In this document: positions 45,691 to 57,874 of the stretch, one piece after another | How the letters are laid out: each line of letters begins with the position of its first letter | Position numbering within the stretch: the stretch's first letter is position 1 | Origin: Ceratotherium simum simum | Taxonomy: Eukaryota > Chordata > Mammalia > Perissodactyla > Rhinocerotidae | NCBI RefSeq assembly: GCF_000283155.1 | Contig: NW_004454180.1 | Span: forward strand, 17,167,909-17,231,908 | Length of the DNA: 64,000 nt | Direction of reading: 5' to 3' | Notes under the pieces: model-generated | Databases searched by the model: none | What the model saw: the letters and a program-made list of their open reading frames with translations, nothing else | What the model was told of the DNA's origin: nothing | Position numbers and translations under genes: made by a program

Positions 45691-48040
45691 ACAATAGTGT
45701 CATACAAGTAGCAAAAAAAACTTACAGATCTTCCTTCTAAAAAATTTATGTGTGGTATGTATACATATATATATATATATATAATGGTGTCATAATTTAA
45801 TATAACAAAAAATAATCATATTTTATTAATGTGAGATCTTGATTGATTTTAAGATTTTTCTGGCTTATTTTTCTGAAATGCAATTATTATCTCACCAAAA
45901 TTTATACTTCTAGCAACTTATTTACAATTGATATAATTGAAAGCAAGATCAGTCACTATTGGAAAATGCAAAAGAATTTTTTATCGTTGTTTAAATTTGA
46001 GAAGGATCTTATGCTAATGCAAACATTACTGGAGATGTTAAGGGTGTTTTATAGGCTGTGACAACATTGGGATAAATTTTTGTTAAACGATTTCACAATA
46101 TGTATTTTAGTACATATAGAACTGATGATCTTATCTAACAAATTTTCTAAAAAGGTTTAACCCTCCACACAAATTTGTTTCATGTAATTCTGAATTTCAC
46201 TTTAAATGTAAACACAATGGCATTTTAACGTGTTCTCAAACAGTCCTGCATCTTGTGGTGGTCGTACAAGAAAGCCCAAGTGGCTTCGTGATTTGTACAC
46301 AATTCAGATGCCTATTTGTGCATCCTGTCACTGTATCTTCAATTACAAGAAAAAATCAATTCTGAAATTGTCGTCCTCGTTCATGATTGGTCCATCAGAA
46401 GCGTCTTCTGAAAATAGTTTTCTATTCAGTATCACAACCTTTAAATTTAATTTCTGTTTCTGTTACTAAGACTGTGGATGCTTGCTTTGCAATGTTGCAG
46501 CTGCTTTCCAAACCATAGATTCTAAACTCTTAGGGGAAATCTCATAACTCCCTGCAACGCCTTAGTGCAATGTCCACGTGTGCACTTTTGATCTGTAATA
46601 ATTTCACTAAGCTGACAAAATCTGCAGCCTACTCGGGAAGTTCCTGTTCTGGCTCCAGGGGCCGCCCCCATGAGGAGCCCTCCTCTCTCCATGGCCTCCG
46701 CTGCTGCTGCTGCCACTGGCACAGTCATGCCAGCCATGGGAGCCCATGTCCCAGCCCCGCTGGCCCTGGGCCCACAGCACCCTGGACCACCCTGGGTATG
46801 CACAGGGTATGCTGCGTGGCCAGGGCAGCTGCCGTGGCCTGAGTGTGTGCATGGACATGTTGCCACACAGCATATCTCCTCTACTCACACCCCTCTGTTG
46901 TCCACACTTCACTTAAAAAGCACAAGTTCAAAGATAAAATTATTAATAATTTCAAACAATGACAGTGGTGCATTAAACCAAGCATAGGACCCTCCTGAGA
47001 GTAGGGTCCCTGTTGGAAGCCCACGAAGCTGTCTGGGCCTCCACCGTTGTATTTAGAGGGTGCCGGCTGGACTCCCACCATTTGAGCATCCTTCTGGGGT
47101 CTGTGTGGAGTCGGGCATGACTCACTGTTGGGTTAACCACTCCTTCCTTTCGGGAAAAAGGGCTGATGACCCTGACAGCATCGCCACGCTGTTGTCATGG
47201 GATTCTAGGCTTTCTCCCACTTGTAGGGTCATTACTGGTTTCTCATTCTAGGCACCTTAGCTCAAACATTGGTGAAGATATTCTCTCCATCCGTGCTCAG
47301 TTTTGCTGCTGCTCCTCTGCAGTCACTCTGCATATATTGTGGCTGAAACCAGTCACAGGGAGAACCTGGGTTCTGACAGTAAAGCATTTTACCCAGAGAA
47401 TAGCCACCATGGTGAGAAGGGTGGGAAAGGTTGGTTATTAGGGCTACTCTAGGCTAATCTGAGTTACAAACAGGAAATTATAAATGTGAATTATATTCAT
47501 GCATTTGGCCATCTGCATAGTAATTCTATGTATGCAAGCATATTTGCTAATATATGCTCTGCTGCTGGAAAGTTTCACTACACTTAATTGTAAACGTGAT
47601 ACTGTATAAATGAATCTATAAAACTGGAGAGACTGCTACAAGCATTTCTTCAAATATATTGCCAGATATTTGCATGAATCTTTGGAACATATCTTCATTA
47701 ACATAAAGCACTGGGTCAGAGTATGAAGACGGTGCTGCAGAACTTGCACTTGAGGGAGGGAAAGTACACAACCTGGGATGAAGACGAGATTAATACAGTG
47801 AACGCCACAGCACTAGTATTCAAACCTGCTGCTGTGGACTAGTTCACGACGATTCCCTTTTTACAACGGTATCCTGCCCCTGCCCTTGCCGGCATTCAGC
47901 TGGACTTGGGCTAACATACACATTCAACGTCTAGGCAGCACCCTAAGGCAGGAAGACTCCTTGTGATATAATCCTACATTCCTAAGAAGAAGAGAGAGTT
48001 CACATAAACAGGAAATGGTCATCTGATGCAATTCTAACCA
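45691..48040. other. unassigned sequence with AT-rich and GC-rich parts
   Basis: 45,700-46,500 is AT-rich with a TA microsatellite near 45,760-45,783. 46,640-46,860 is a GC-rich patch with overlapping open frames on both strands and a GCTGCTGCTG run. The rest has no recognised repeat or exon. Confidence 0.4.
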
Positions 48041-48044
48041 GTTC

Positions 48045-48560
48045 ATTTTTTTTTCCCAGCCATTTTATTTGAAAATGTTCAAACACAGAAAAGTTGAAAG
48101 AATTGCAGGGTGAACACTTATGTAACCACCACCCAGGTTCTACCGTTAACATCTCCCCACACTGGCTTTGGGCTTGTCTGTCCATCCATCCTCCCCTCTG
48201 TCCGTCCATCAGTACAGCGCATTTTTTGATGCATTTCAAAATAACTTTCAGACATCACTTCCTTTTCCCACCTAAATACTGTGGCCTGCCTCCCATTGAC
48301 TTGAGTTCAATATTTGTTATCTGTTCTGTATTAGTTTGTGGCACAAGTTACACAGACTTAAAAAAAAGGCACAAATCTTAAGAGGACCATTTAATGTTTT
48401 GACAAATGCATATACTTGCATAGCCCAAATCCCTATCAAGATACAGAACTCTACATCCCTCCAGAAAGTTCCCTCGTGCCCCTTCCCCACCCCCCAGTAG
48501 GCCCACTATTCTCGTCTTTTCACCATAGATTAGTTGTGCTTATGGATCAGTTCATTTTCA
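48045..48560 (-). mobile_element. L1ME-like 3'UTR
   Basis: Starts with a T run and reads as complement of an old L1 3' region: 'caaacacagaaaagttgaaagaattgcagggtgaacacttatgtaaccaccacccaggttc' and 'gcccaaatccctatcaagatacagaactctacatccctcc'. Confidence 0.7.
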
Positions 48561-49330
48561 TCTTTCTTATGCAACTGAATAAATAAAATTTTACAGATTT
48601 TGCTTTCAAACTACAGAAACTTCAGTATTTCATTGGATGCTCATTTATCCTTTGATATTTAGGGATAATTTCTAATGACAACAAAGAAAATGCCTCAGGA
48701 AAAATGTCAAAGTACCTCTTTGACGCGTTTAGGGAAAGTGCAGGCTCCCAGAGGAGCAGATCTCGGTAGAAAGGGGAAGGATTTATTGCTTCCCTCGAGG
48801 TCGCTTTGACTGTTTAGGAGAGAAAAATAGGCAAATTCATCTGTTGAATAATCCCTGAGGGAAAATCAAAACAGCTCTCTTTTCATTTATCGAGGACACG
48901 ATGGGTTTTCTTTCTCCCACATCACAGGACAGCAGAGCGTTTTTCCTCCCACTCGCTCTGCCTGAGCTCTTCTTCTGTTTTGTTCTCAGAAGGCACTTGC
49001 CAGAGACAGCCGGGCTCTCTGCAGGCTGCACAATTTAATCAGCAAGAGTGAGATGTTCCAGCATCCAGTGGCTCCCGAGGCCTCGGCTCCTGGAGGGCAC
49101 CGAGCACTTACTGTAGATCATGTCCAGAGGGCCGCCCTGGCAAGCCCACAAATAGAAACGCAGCGGGAACTGGCAAAACACTGGTGCCTCACCTCCCTTT
49201 CCTGTTTGTTTTGCTCAGTAAGTCGATTGAAACTGGAACACCATGTCGTCCAAAACCCAAAACTGTTGGCCTGGAGCAGAGCTCCCAAACCTGAATCCAC
49301 CACGTCCCGGGTATTACCTGTGCAGTGGGA
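48561..49330. other. unassigned sequence
   Basis: No recognised repeat or exon. Confidence 0.4.
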
Positions 49331-49334
49331 GACA

Positions 49335-49620
49335 GCGGTGCATGAAAGAGAATAAGCTTCTGCCCTCTTGGAGGCGACATTCTAGGGAGGAAAACAAAAT
49401 GAGCCAACAGCAACAAGAAAACGTTGGAATTTCGGATCATGGTAAGTATGATGAGTAAGAAATTCAAAAGCAAGGGTCATGTAACACTGTCTGAAGGACA
49501 CAGAGCAACAATTTATAGAGTAGTCAAAGGAGGCTCTTTGAGGTGAAGATATTAGAACTAGGATTTGAATGATGAGGAGATGGTCATGTGATGACCTGGT
49601 TGGGACTTTCAGGCAGCAGG
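49335..49620 (-). mobile_element. L2 fragment
   Basis: Complement of the L2 3' end: 'gcatgaaagagaataagcttctgccctcttggaggcgacattctaggg', then 'aggctctttgaggtgaagatattagaactaggatttgaatgatgagg'. Confidence 0.65.
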
Positions 49621-49654
49621 AGCAGAAACTGACAATTACACCTCATTTTTATCT

Positions 49655-50230
49655 ACTACCATGTCTTCCCAGGCCCAACCATCTGGTCTACCATGACATG
49701 TTATTGCTCACATATATCGTGTCCTTCACACTGGGCTTTCTGAAATACAAACTGTAGTTCATCAGTTTCCCTGCCCTCCTGCCATTCCCATCAAAATATC
49801 CCGTGGTTCTCTATCGCCGCTGCTCTTAGTGAAAAATTGTCCTTAGCATGGCAACAGGCAACCAGACGGTGAGGGCCGGCCCTTACATTCCTCTCCAGCC
49901 AGATGTCACACCACCGTCCTGGTCCCACTGGCTTTGTTGTCTTCTAGTCCATCATTGTGATTGCACACAGGGTGTCTCCCCCATCGTCAGAGGAGGTCAC
50001 TCCTCCCTATATTCAGGTTCAGCCTTTAGATTCCAAATTGTTCATCATCACCTCAAGAAAGCCTTCTCTGATCTATTTTTTAGAATCATCTGCCCAAATT
50101 TCATGCTTTCAGGCAACAATGGCCTCCCATTTATAGCACTTTTCACTCTGGGAATTTTCCATGTAATTTAGGATTATTTGATTAATGCCTGTCTATAAGA
50201 TTCTAAATTTATGAGAGGAGCTCCCCCAGG
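49655..50230 (+). mobile_element. L2 3' half
   Basis: 'ctgccattcccatcaaaatatcccgtggttctc', 'aaagccttctctgatc', 'tcccatttatagcacttttcactctggg', 'ataagattctaaatttatgagaggagc' follow L2 order in the plus strand. It faces the minus-strand L2 at 49335. Confidence 0.65.
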
Positions 50231-50523
50231 TCACTATTTAGAACATAATTTTAAAATTGTTAAATTGATTAACATAATCATGAATAACTTTCACAACTTT
50301 GAAAGTTGTCAGTCTAGACAAGACATTTCAAGCCATGAGAATGGATGAGATTGTCTTGGGAGATTATAGGCAGCATCAGGCCTGGGCACCTGAGCCATGG
50401 GCAAGTCTACATTTCTAGAGCTCACAGAGGAAGGAGAGTCATCCAAGGACACGGAAGTGGAGCAGCCAGAGAGGCAGGATGGAAACCAAGAGAGACGGGT
50501 GCCTCCACGCCAGGAAAGGAGAG

Positions 50524-50874
50524 TGTCCTAGTCTGTTCGGGCTGCTGTAACAGAATGTCCTAGACGAGGTGCCTTGTAAACAACAGAAATGTATTTCTCA
50601 CAGTTCTGGAGAAGTCCAAGATCAAGGCACCGGCAGATTCAGTGTCTAGGGAGAGCCCACTCGTGGCTCACAGTTGGCCATCTCATTGTGTCCTCCTGTG
50701 GTGGAAGGGGCTAGGGAGCTCTCTGGGGTCTCTTTCATAAGGGCACTAATCCCATTCATGAGGCTCCACCCTCATGACCTGCTCACTCCCAAAGGCCCCC
50801 CTCTTAACACCATCACATGAGGGTTAGGTTTCAACCCATGAATTTGCTGGGACACAAACGTTCAGTCCATAGCA
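50524..50874 (-). mobile_element. MST-type MaLR solo LTR
   Basis: Complete from TGTCCTAGTCTG at 50524 to TTCAGTCCATAGCA at 50874, in reverse orientation. Internal landmarks 'cttgtaaacaacagaaatgtatttctcacagttctgg', 'ctcatgacctgctcactcccaaaggcccc' and 'ggggtctctttcataagggcactaatcc' are diagnostic. A 5-bp duplication (GAGAG before, GAGAA after) is one mismatch from perfect, as expected for the ERVL/MaLR class. Confidence 0.95.
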
Positions 50875-50879
50875 GAGAA

Positions 50880-53740
50880 TGTGCTGAAGCAGAGAGAAGC
50901 CGACACTACGGAGTGCTATTGCTTATGACAATATTTTAGGAAATATAAAATCAGAAGAAAAGAACCCAAAACGAAAATCTAAGACACACACATGATGTTT
51001 GGGAAATATTCTTGGAAGACTGTCTAAGTACCTAAACAAACTGTGTGTCTGTGTGTTCGTTGGGGAGAGAGAGGTGACAAGCCTTGTTAAATAATCCTCA
51101 AATCTCTGGATTCCGTGCTTTATCAGCTGCTAACAGAAGAAGAGTTTTTGTTTTGCTTTGTTTTTAAAAAATTTTTTGTTTTAGGTTTTGCTATTGCATT
51201 GTACTCACAAATGAACAATGTACTGACAACTTGTACAAATGTACATTTTTGCAAATGTAATAAATTATATTAAATAATCTCAGAACAACTCTAACATAGA
51301 ACTGAATAAAAATCAGGTAAATTATTATTTAATAAAGAGGGTTTTTTTAAACCTCAAAACATATAAGAAACACAACACAAGAAAACCTTTGGTAAATATT
51401 TCAAAAATAAATTTTTCTTCATACAGAAATTATTTTGCATATCTATTGCAAAATAGAAAATCTAATTTTCTCAAAATTTATGAACAGTTTTCATGACACA
51501 GCAGTTTGATGTGTTGAAACAATCATAGATAATGGTAGAAAGAGTATTTCTCTGGCTCCGCCCCCACTCTCTCTGAAGGACCATTACTGCCCCTTAGATA
51601 ATTCTGAAATCCCAAAGATATTTCCTATGTGCCCTTAGATCCCTTGTGGCCACCTGCCAATGACCAATGAAGACCCCAGGGCCAGTGCTGGCTCCTTGAT
51701 GTTTGCAGCAAAATCAGCATTTCTCTCTCCCCCCGCCTCCGTTCCCTGTGCTCTCTGCAGCCCCTGCAAGACTGCGAGCACCAGGCTTCGGCTCTCAGCA
51801 TTCCAGGAAGGGTTTGATAAAAAGAGATATTTTGGTTTCAATTGGATCGATTGCACTGGAAACAATTTAAGCTTGGGTCGGAAAACAATCTAAGCAAAAG
51901 ATACTTTTTCTATGGTCCAAATGACAACCTCCAACCCTCACTCGCCAAGTCAAATCACAATACAATCTTCTTTAAAATCAACTTCTCAAATAGTCAGTGA
52001 AGATCTTCCAAAACAATTTTCTCCATGAATCTGAGGCAAACAACCCCTGTCCTGATCCTCATACACCACCACAATGGGGAATCCTGAAACTGGCTTCAGT
52101 TGGACAGAAGTCCCCAAGACTAGCCCATGAAATATACGTGGATCAGAAATCAGCAGTTTATGCAATGTGTCCAGTGTGGGTAGCTGGCTACAGACTACGG
52201 TGACAAGGGCACTGAGACCCACTATTTTCTCCCTTCCACCTTCAACAACTTCTCCTGTATCCCTCTTCACTTATTACTGCATATTTAACCATAAACATAA
52301 AGCAAAGATATACTAGGATTCTATCATAAAATTTTGCATTTCTGCACATTAGGCTGGCTTAAGTTACAATAATTTCTCTTCACAAGTTGATTGGTTATTT
52401 TTTGTAAGCATCTGTGTGCAGATAATAGGCTTTTGGGGGAGGCTAACACTGTGAAAGCCAGAGTGGGTAGGAGAGAGAAGGAGGAGAGGCAGGGAAACAC
52501 TGTGAGGAGGTAATCGCTTCTACAGACACTGCAGAGCTGTAATTATCTATAATCTGAAAGGTTTAGAAGGAAAATTTCAGATCATTTCTACAGGACTTCT
52601 AGGGATAGAATTATCTACAACACTTAAAGGTTTAGATGAAAAAATTTCAAGAAAAAACATATTTTTTTTCGGCGTAACTAAGCCTGACGCCTTTGTCAAC
52701 CTCATGTGTTGTAAGTGTTGCTTGATTACTGTTAGAGAGAAGGTAAGGCCAGAAGACCCTTTGTCACAGTTCAGCTTCCTGGGAAGAAGAAACAGACTCA
52801 CTAAGCAAGGGATGAAGAGGAAACCTCTCGACCTGCAGGCGTGGCTAGCGGGAGGGTGGGGTTTCTGGTTGGGACACATTATGTCACAGCGGCAGGAATT
52901 ATGTGCTGTGTCATTGCCGCTCGTCATTGGAAGAAACCTAACATTTCCCTAATGGGAAACAATTGCTGCGGAGTGGGCTCTGACGCCTTTATTTGTACTG
53001 AGGAGTGTGGCTGTGTTCACCCTGCAATTACAGTGACACAACAAACCTTGGCAAACGTTGGCACAGCAGAGCAACCTTCGTCGTCCCCGCGCCCTGAGAT
53101 GCAGGAGCTCTGGGAGCAGTACTCTGGGGTCTCTCTCTCTGGGCTCCTGCTGACCCCCCACCGTGTCATGTCCAGTGCCTGGGGGATCCTCCTCCATCAC
53201 AACGTCTTAAAGTTTCCTGACAATCGGAGAACCAGAGTCACTATTTAAGACAGAGGGACCCAGGCCCCTCCCCAAACCAAGCACATCAGAACCCCCAGGG
53301 AAGGGCCTAGGAATCTGAATGTGAAGAAGAAGCCCACAACAGCACACCACTGCCACATCTAATGGTGGTGCCACCACCGTGACTTCTGTGTCTCCAGGCT
53401 GGCAAGCCCCATATATGGGCAGGTAAAAGAAATGAATATCCTCCCCGTTAGTCAGAGGCTGACATGATTCTGATAAAGGTCACGTGCTAAGGCTTTGCAA
53501 GAGGTCATGGCTCACCCCTGTTTTCCACCCACGAAATAGTCAGCATGCAACCCCCTTACTAACAGGCCTTGGAAAATGTCCCCTCCTACACACACATCAC
53601 CCCAGTCCTTGAATTCTGAGGTCATCTAGGAGAGGAATGGGTGACTGTTATATGCTGAAGAGAGCTCAGGAGACCAAAGGACAAAGGAATCCCAGCCCAC
53701 AGTGTGCCTGTGGATATGTGATTTTCATTGAGGGATTAGA
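50880..53740. other. unassigned sequence
   Basis: No recognised repeat over most of the span; AT-rich at 51,100-51,500. A local duplication near 52,541-52,651 is listed separately. A piece near 53,280-53,330 is reminiscent of a MER5-type element but too short to call. Confidence 0.4.
52541..52651. repeat. local direct duplication, offset about 69 bases
   Basis: 'aattatctataatctgaaaggtttagaaggaaaatttcag' near 52541-52580 recurs as a close copy at about 52609-52650, with several substitutions and a small indel. Confidence 0.75.
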
Positions 53741-53744
53741 GCTC

Positions 53745-53870
53745 TGTGGGGCTCTGAGTTTTCAGTTGTAAATTGGTGTTGATTTACCGACCTCATAAGG
53801 CTGTTGTAAACATTTGAAAGATGATGCATGAACACAACTTGTAAAATATACAGTACTCTTCAAATACTGT
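53745..53870 (+). mobile_element. MIR SINE fragment
   Basis: 'tctgagttttcagttgtaaattggtgttgatttaccgacctcataaggctgttgtaaacatttgaaagatgatgcatg' follows the right half of MIR. Diverged. Confidence 0.5.
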
Positions 53871-54072
53871 GTGGCTGAGGGGCAGCAAACAGGACATGGG
53901 AGCCAAGAGGATTCTCTTGACACTGTGTTTGCTCAGCAGCGAACCGCTGTCTCTCTAGGATTTACTGGAATGACTGGCAGGGTCTGATGAGCACCACTGT
54001 GGCTGAAATCCCCTCAGGCGTGCCTAGGCACCCTTGCAGTGCTCAGAGTCCCTCATCAAGAAAACCACACCA

Positions 54073-54305
54073 GGGGCCAGCCCCCTCATCTAGTGATTAA
54101 GTTTGGTGTGCTCTGTTTTGGCGGGTTTGGATCCTGGGCCCAGACCTATACCACTTGTCAGCCGTGCTGTGGCGGTGACCCACATACAAAATAGAGGAAA
54201 AGTTGCACAGATGTTAGCTCAGGGCTAATCTTCGTCAAGCATAAAAAAGAGGAGGATGGCATAGATGTTAGCTCAGGGCCAATCTTTCTCAGCAAAAAAA
54301 AAAGA
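54073..54305 (+). mobile_element. ERE SINE with doubled tail module
   Basis: Head GGGGCCAGCCCCCTCATC, tRNA-like boxes, then two copies of a 'ttagctcagggc(t/c)aatctt' module, and an A-rich end. Target duplication of 15 bp with one mismatch: 54058-54072 and 54307-54321. Confidence 0.96.
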
Positions 54306-55585
54306 AAAGAAAACCACATCAAACAATAACAACAACAACAAAAACAAAACAGCACAGCAAACTCTCCTTACGTAACTGATTCATACCCTAAAAAACAAAT
54401 ACAAAAGACAAATATGTGTCTGTGGGTGAGTATACACACACACGCAAATAAATACATGCACACACACACAAATATATATATTTAAGGAGATGTCTCTTGC
54501 TAAAATGAAAATGTTAAGGTAGAATTATGAAGAAATTCTGCTCATTCTGGATACCAGAATCTCAGATAGGATCTTTAACAATATTTGAGAATTTTTTTTT
54601 ATAAAAACATCTAAAAGATTCATTGACAATGACCTATATTTTGGAATGAAGACTCATAAATGCACTTTCCTAAAATGATAAGAGAAGCATTAACATATAT
54701 AAAACAAATTATATATAGCATCTTGTGTTTTACTGAGGTTGCAGGGACATGGGGCCAAGGCTCACTGTGCACCTGGGCATCCTGAGGTGTCCAGGGGTGC
54801 CCATCCCGTGTTCCCATGCACTTTCATCGATGGAGGTAGCTTTCTGTGGCCACCTCGAGCTTCTCACAAAGTCACGTGTAAGCAAATAAGAAGTTCAGTC
54901 ACGCTCAGTTGCTGCTTGCACATCAGTCCTATTGACACAAAATTGCTTCACAGTCAACAGAAGCAACTATATTGGAAGGGTGAGCCCAAGAGGGCTGGGC
55001 AGAGGAGCAGGCCTGCCGACCAGGAGGGTGGGAAGCCCATCCAGGGCGCATTCCTGGGCAAGTTACCTGTAGGCTCTGGGGACTGTGGAGAGTACTCGGG
55101 ACTGACCCCCGCCGCGGTCCAGCATGATGGGTGTTCACCCACCAGGTGCCTGCCCTGTGCAGCTCAAGGGCAATCCTGGCTGCTGTGCAGGGCTGAGGGT
55201 GATCCAGCAGTGGAACAAAAGTCTCAGGCAGAGGAGCTGATGCTGGGTGTAAACAGGCCCGGGGGCTGGGAGGTAACCACCCACGGGATGAGGGCAAAGC
55301 CCCAGAAGCCTGTTTCAGGCCCCAAGGGGAGCTGTGGCCACTGAGGACAAGCTCCTCCCACTGCACAGTCTTGTCTCTGATTGGCTCCTCTTGGGTTTCA
55401 ACGGTGGGACTGCTTCGTAGCACACTCGCGCTGTGCACTCTCACCAGTTCAGCCTTCCAGGGCCGTGCCTGTTTCCTCCCTACCCACCGCCCGTCTGATC
55501 ACCCGTCCCCAAGAAGCGCTCTGAGTACGTTACCGCACGTAAGGGAGTTCTCTGCCCAATGCGCTAAGGAAAGCCAATTATTACA
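54306..55585. other. unassigned sequence with CA microsatellite
   Basis: An AAC/CA/TA-rich part (54,320-54,482) is followed by GC-rich sequence. The longest frame is 54739-55344 (+, 201 codons), overlapped by an antisense frame 54929-55444 of 171 codons; neither has a recognisable domain, so a chance origin in GC-rich DNA is likely. Confidence 0.4.
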
Positions 55586-56090
55586 CCACCAGCTTTTGAG
55601 AAAAGAAAAGGCTTCATTGTGAGGTCAACCAGTAAGGAGACAGGAGACAAAGCTCTCAAATCTGTCTGCTCCATTCAGGGTTTGGGGTGAAATTTAAGAG
55701 GTTAGGGAGAACAGGCTGGTATGTGGAAATGCTGGCAGGGCAGGTTTTGATTGAAGGGCTTTAAAAGATTATGGTAAGGTTTTAAACATTTATGGTGAGG
55801 TGTGGAAGGGGCTTTAACACCCGATCTTCCTAGACGACAGACCCCTCACTTCTGATAAGAGTCCGACTTTCAAGTTCTGGTCGTGAGGGGGGCGGTGATT
55901 CTGGTGTTCATTCTGGTGTTATTTCAGGTCAAGATTTTCTCCTCGGTGCACACTCCAGCTACATGACTTGCACTTTTGTCCCCTGAAAAACAGCTTTTAA
56001 TCATTCTGTTGATAAGATGGGGTCAGTTTGAACTTGTCTTAATGGGCCCGTGGTTACAATTATCCTTCCTGGATCAACATTTTACGTTTA
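55586..56090 (-). mobile_element. ERV LTR, copy 1 of a direct pair
   Basis: It shares a long collinear match with 57935-58470: the shared run starts at TTTTGAG(a/c)AAAG, continues through 'gcttcattgtgaggtcaaccag' and 'gtttggggt(g/a)aaattta' and on for nearly 500 bases, with mostly substitutions and some indels. Read on the minus strand, it has the LTR style with a polyadenylation-like AATGAA box followed by a short U5. No viral genes lie next to it. Confidence 0.7.
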
Positions 56091-56380
56091 GTCTTTAAAC
56101 TGACATTTGCTTAAGTTTTATGCATTTTTAGTTTAAATGCAAATAACGTTACAGGTCTAACCCTGGCAGATTCAGCTGTAATTTGAAAGCATTGTGCTCC
56201 ATTAAAATGGAGAGCCCACTGGGGTTCCTTTCAAGAATTTGCATTAACTAATGAAAAGTACTTTGCGCAGAACTCTCCCAGTTGCTTAAATATTAGAAGT
56301 TAAGAGCTACAAAGATGTGTGTAAAGACAAAAGCACTTAGTTTATTTGAAATGGAACTTTTCTTACAGTTACATCAGTAT

Positions 56381-56594
56381 TTTTTTTTTAAAGATTTTAT
56401 TTATTTTAATTTTTCCCCCCAAAGCCCCAGTAGATAGTTGTATGTCATAGCTGCACATCCTTCTAGTTGCTGTATGTGGGATGCGGCCTCAGCATGGCCG
56501 GACAAGCAGTGCGTCGGTGCGGGCCTGGGATCTGAACCCGGGCCACCAGGAGCGGAGCGTGTGCACTTAACCGCTAAGCCACAGGGCTGGCCCC
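56381..56594 (-). mobile_element. ERE SINE, full-length
   Basis: Complement of a classic ERE: T-rich tail, 'aaagccccagtagatagttgtatgtcatag', 'ctagttgctgtatgtgggatgcggcctcagcatggccgg', 'gatctgaacccgggcc' (B box complement), 'taaccgctaagccacagggctggcccc'. Perfect 11-bp duplication TACATCAGTAT at 56370-56380 and 56595-56605. Confidence 0.98.
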
Positions 56595-56703
56595 TACATC
56601 AGTATCTTTTAAAAGGAAGAGAGGGTTTTTTTTTAAAAGAAAACTTCTTCCCCGGTATCTTCAACTACCAAAACCCTCCCTCCCACTGCCTCAATTCTCT
56701 CTC

Positions 56704-56948
56704 TTTTTTTTTTTTTTGTGAGGAAGATCAGCCCTGAGCTAACATCTGCCAATCCTCCTCCTTTTTGCCGAGGAAGATTGGTCCTGGGCTAACATCCATG
56801 CCCATCTTCCTCCACTTTATATGGGACGCCGCCACAGCATGGCTTGACAAGCCGTGTGTCGGTTCACGCCCAGGGTTCCAAACCAGCGAACCCTGGCTGC
56901 CACAGAGGAGCACGCACACTTAACCGCCTGCAGCACCAGGCCGGCCCC
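56704..56948 (-). mobile_element. ERE SINE with doubled tail module
   Basis: Starts with a T run, then two copies of 'gaggaagat(c/t)(a/g)g(c/t)cctg(a/g)gctaacatc', and the ERE head ends AGGCCGGCCCC at 56948. A 12-bp imperfect duplication flanks it (56691-56702 and 56949-56960, three mismatches). Confidence 0.95.
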
Positions 56949-56959
56949 TCAGATCTCTT

Positions 56960-57870
56960 TTGAAACAGAAACTCATTTTTCTCCACCAGCATGCACCTCA
57001 TTAACAGAAGCAAACACTGCTGAAAGCTTTAGCATTATTTACATATAGAGATGGACTTAAAGCCGTACTCTAGAAATGCCATTTGAGAGAGTTCAGGGCT
57101 ACTACTTAGCATGTCTGTAAAACTTTAAATCAACCACTAATGGTCGAAGCAATTATGTGCACTGCACGTCCAGGCTGACTCAGCAGGACCCCGGGGTTCA
57201 GAAGTCGCTGCTCTGCTGGAGCCCTGTTAATGGAGCATGCAGGAGGGTCAGCAGCCACTCTTCAATGACGTTGCGACTTCAGGGAATGCCCAGCTAGCTC
57301 AACACCAACAAGTGCTGCCAGTCTGTGAGCTGGAAACCAGTGTGCGCTGTAGTCCAAAGATATAGAATCATTAATGGTGACGCACAAGGAACTCCATCCT
57401 ACCATTTTTCATCTATCTAGACTTGAGGGCATTTTAATAATGGCTCAATATCAAGGGCAAAAGACCTGAAGAAATTTAACAATGCTTTTAGAACAAATAA
57501 GCTTTTTCACAAGGGAAAACATAAATACAGATATAAAATGTAGCCTGGAGAAGTCAGGAATATCCCTGGTTGCTTATGCACAGAGATCTGAAATAGGAGG
57601 CCGAGGGACCAAGGCAAAGGAGAAGCAGCCTCTAGAAGCCCGTTTTTGCAGACGGCTGGGTTTCAGGGGGCTTTGTACAAGATGACTCATACAGTGGCCA
57701 CAGACCCTGATTTTCAGTTCTTTTAAAGAATGCTCTCTTTTGTTTGTTTCATTTGCCTCCACATCTTCAGAAGTGTTTTGTTGTTATTTTTACTTGCATA
57801 TTTGTCTTTAATCATGAAATTTGTGCCTTTTTCACGAATGCTAGATAAAGGTAAGTTCCTTATTTCAGAC
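56960..57870. other. unassigned sequence between the LTR pair
   Basis: About 0.9 kb with no pol- or gag-like frame and no repeat that I recognise. That argues against a provirus here. Confidence 0.45.
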
Positions 57871-57874
57871 CTAA

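Noticed and set aside
46640..46866. GCTGCTGCTG-rich frames as a poly-Ala/poly-Ser coding exon
   Set aside because: Open on both strands, no splice sites or domain recognised; most likely a GC-rich chance frame.
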